Below are positions 62,301-64,000 of a DNA stretch of 64,000 bases, piece by piece. The DNA is from Oikopleura dioica (taxonomy: Eukaryota; Chordata; Appendicularia; Copelata; Oikopleuridae). The notes beneath the pieces were generated by a model, which had not been told where the DNA came from, made no database searches, and was given only the letters and a program-made list of their open reading frames with translations. The position numbers and the translations under genes were made by a program. Every line of letters starts with the position of its first letter. The stretch's first letter is position 1. The stretch covers positions 10,106,501 to 10,170,500 of the forward strand of contig OU015569.1 in NCBI GenBank assembly GCA_907165135.1. Direction: 5' to 3'.

Positions 62301-64000
62301 CTTGGAAGGTTTTGAGGGAATCGGTCGGGGTTCACAAGTGTGCACTTTTTCCTTATCCAGATGTCCATTTCGGCTTAAGAAACACTTCTTGACCTTGAGG
62401 CCATCCAAATTAGACATGAAATGCATCACTGCATCTTCTTTTGGATCCTCTCCTTCTTTCTTCGTCGGAATTCGAACATTGCGAGGTCCACGCGGTTTGA
62501 ATGTCAACTCGAAGTTTTCAGGAAGGAGAGCCTTTTGCACCTCCTTCAAATTCATATTTTCAAGGCATTTTGCTGGCAGTGTGGTCGACTGGACAATGAC
62601 AGCTGGTTCAGAGGTCGGCTGAGTAACGGTCAGAGGTACTTCCTGGGAAACGATCGCTGGCTGACCTGGGAAGACCTCAATATTTTCAGCGGAAGAAGTC
62701 GCCCCTGAATCTCGTTTGGCAGAGCTTGGCGTTGCTTCGGCTGTCTTTTCCACCAATGCATTAATTGGAGCAACGTCTTCTAGGGTGAGATCTATCGTTT
62801 TATCCGGTTCGGATGATAGATCTATCGTTGGAACATGCTTATTTGCTACTTGTTTCGCTTTAGAGGGGGTCGGTTTCCTTGGCTTTGGAAAATTCTGCTT
62901 TCTAGCGAGATTTTCTTGACGTAGAAAGTGTTTCTTCGCATTGCCTGTTTGCCGAATCATCGCATCTCCTGCTACGTCTGCTTTGAACTGCAAATACTGC
63001 TGCATCACTTCGTCGGAAAACGCATCGGTGTTGATCCTGAAAAACTTATAATAAATGGCTTTGGAAGATTACTTACTTGTCGATATTTCCTTTGTCTTTC
63101 ATGCCCGAAACACCGCCACTCTTGTTGATCAGTTCCTGAAGCACGTCTGGAAAATCAGTGTCTGTGAGATTATCCAGAGTGTCGTGAATAAGTTTTTGTC
63201 CGACCGGTTTTGTTGGAAGTGTTGTTTTCGAAAAGGAGCTGCTGGCAGGCTCATTTGGGTTTCTTACTTCATCCGGGCTAAGAAAGAGTATTTAGGCTTA
63301 CAATCTGATTGTATTACATACCTTTCTCCTAGAATCGTTGATTTGCAAATACACAAGTCGTCTCTCTTTTTGACATAAGTAGTCAAATCGTCGACTTTGG
63401 CGGTAAGGGACTTCAAAAAGTCAAGAATCTCGGTTACTTTTCCATCAACTAACAGTAGATCGCTTTTATCCGGGTTTTACTTGTTCCGAAGAAAACATGT
63501 TTTGAAAATTATAAAGCAAATAAATCCGGTCCTTTTCGAAGCAACATTGAAAAGCTGAACCTGCGTCGACTTTGGAGGTGTTTCGTTTTTATCCGTGGAC
63601 GGGGGATTTCCCGAAGTTGCGTTTTCGGACATGCTCTGATAAATATTTCAGCGTTTTTTTAGGTACTAAGGGGATTCTCTAGCAAGGGAATGATTGAAAA
63701 GGAGCGAAATAAATAAGTAACTTGGGCATGTTCTCGAAAAGCCTCGCCAAGGTGAAACATTCAAAAACACCGCTATTCTTTCGTCATTTTAACAAATTTT
63801 ACCTTGAGAAATGATTTGCAGGCATTTTCGATTATGCGTTGAGATTTGGCATCACGAAGGTTTAAATTGGAGTCGATAGAGTTTTCATCGTGCGTTGTTT
63901 CTTTCAGGGGAGACGGTTTCATTTCTTCGTTGAGCGGAAACTCCGCCCAACTTCTACGAGCTGCTCTTTCTTCCTGATCGCTAAAAAATGAGGACCAGAG
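56334..64000 (-). CDS. giant Ser/Glu/Lys-rich protein with SIM-like, PLDLT and RS segments (5' end outside window)
   Basis: A chain of open exons of more than 2,100 residues. The upstream part includes SDQEERAARRSWAEFPLNEE (about 63985-63810), SMSENATSGNPPSTDKNETP (63640) and a helical segment VTEILDFLKSLTAKVDDLTT. The main exon (to 59724) has two consecutive SUMO-interaction-like motifs, TIDLSS and TIDLTLED, a run of Gln-Pro repeats and long Ser/Glu/Thr-rich sequence. The next exon carries EEPLDLTVD, close to the PxDLS motif that binds CtBP. The exon at 58548 joins 58500 through GTAGATTG...ATCTCAG. The last exon (to 56334) is acidic, then an RS domain (RDSRERSPRSKRPG, RRHERKRRDSDRKHSTG) and a basic tail (KKKWTAKKRGPKASKNYERS), ending TRESSPSI. 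SPDKP...MDTSALVSxATL occurs in two places. Likely a nuclear RNA or chromatin factor; no family assigned. Confidence 0.75.
62136..62243. repeat. six tandem 18-bp coding repeats
   Basis: Six imperfect copies of TGGCTGAGTACTCTTCTG run head to tail. On the minus strand they encode (K/R)S(T/S)QPQ-type hexapeptides (QKSTQP, HKRTQP, QKSSQP) inside the giant RS protein. The copies differ at a few third and first codon positions. Confidence 0.9.

Overview
The window is eukaryotic and reads as an appendicularian tunicate, most likely Oikopleura dioica or a close relative. The evidence is chordate-type genes (junctophilin, a plasminogen-like kringle protease, an alpha-2-macroglobulin family protein, a collybistin-type RhoGEF, tetraspanin, NAGA), genes packed on both strands, introns of about 36-60 nt, genes nested in introns, and several introns that only make sense with non-GT donors. 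All gene models below were spliced by eye from reading frame, family homology and GT/AG signals. End coordinates are first and last coding base of the model, and internal junctions are given only where I could resolve them.

Layout. 0-8 kb: an Sp17-like RIIa/IQ protein (-), a long sparse stretch, a secreted Cys-rich protein (-) and a Kunitz/NTR-like secreted protein (+). 8.8-13.3 kb: a full junctophilin (-). 15.6-18.1 kb: long-chain acyl-CoA synthetase (+). 19.2-22.1 kb: two lineage-specific genes. 22.8-35.2 kb: one very long (-) gene encoding a thioester protein of the alpha-2-macroglobulin family, apparently with a PAN/apple-like insert near the N-terminus and EGF-like repeats at the C-terminus. 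One of its introns holds a (+) gene with its own TATA box. 35.7-42.8 kb (+): a small spliced ORF, an SH3-DH-PH RhoGEF and a PLAC8 protein. 43-45 kb (-): an alpha-N-acetylgalactosaminidase with two tandem versions of its C-terminal exon set. 45.3-48.2 kb: PSMD6/Rpn7 (-) with a nested (+) ORF in intron 1, then BANF1 (+). 48.4-49.9 kb (-): three small genes that may form an operon. 50.1-52.8 kb (+): a kringle serine protease. 52.9-54.1 kb (-): tetraspanin. 54.8-55.7 kb (+): an unknown basic protein. 56.3-64 kb (-): a giant Ser/Glu/Lys-rich protein with SUMO-interaction-like motifs, a PLDLT motif and an RS domain; its 5' end lies outside the window.

There is no functional cluster in the bacterial sense; the genes are unrelated housekeeping, secreted and signalling functions. 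The most unusual points are the PAN/A2M/EGF architecture, the duplicated NAGA 3' cassette, the homology-anchored GA-AG and GC-AG introns, and the two genes nested in introns.
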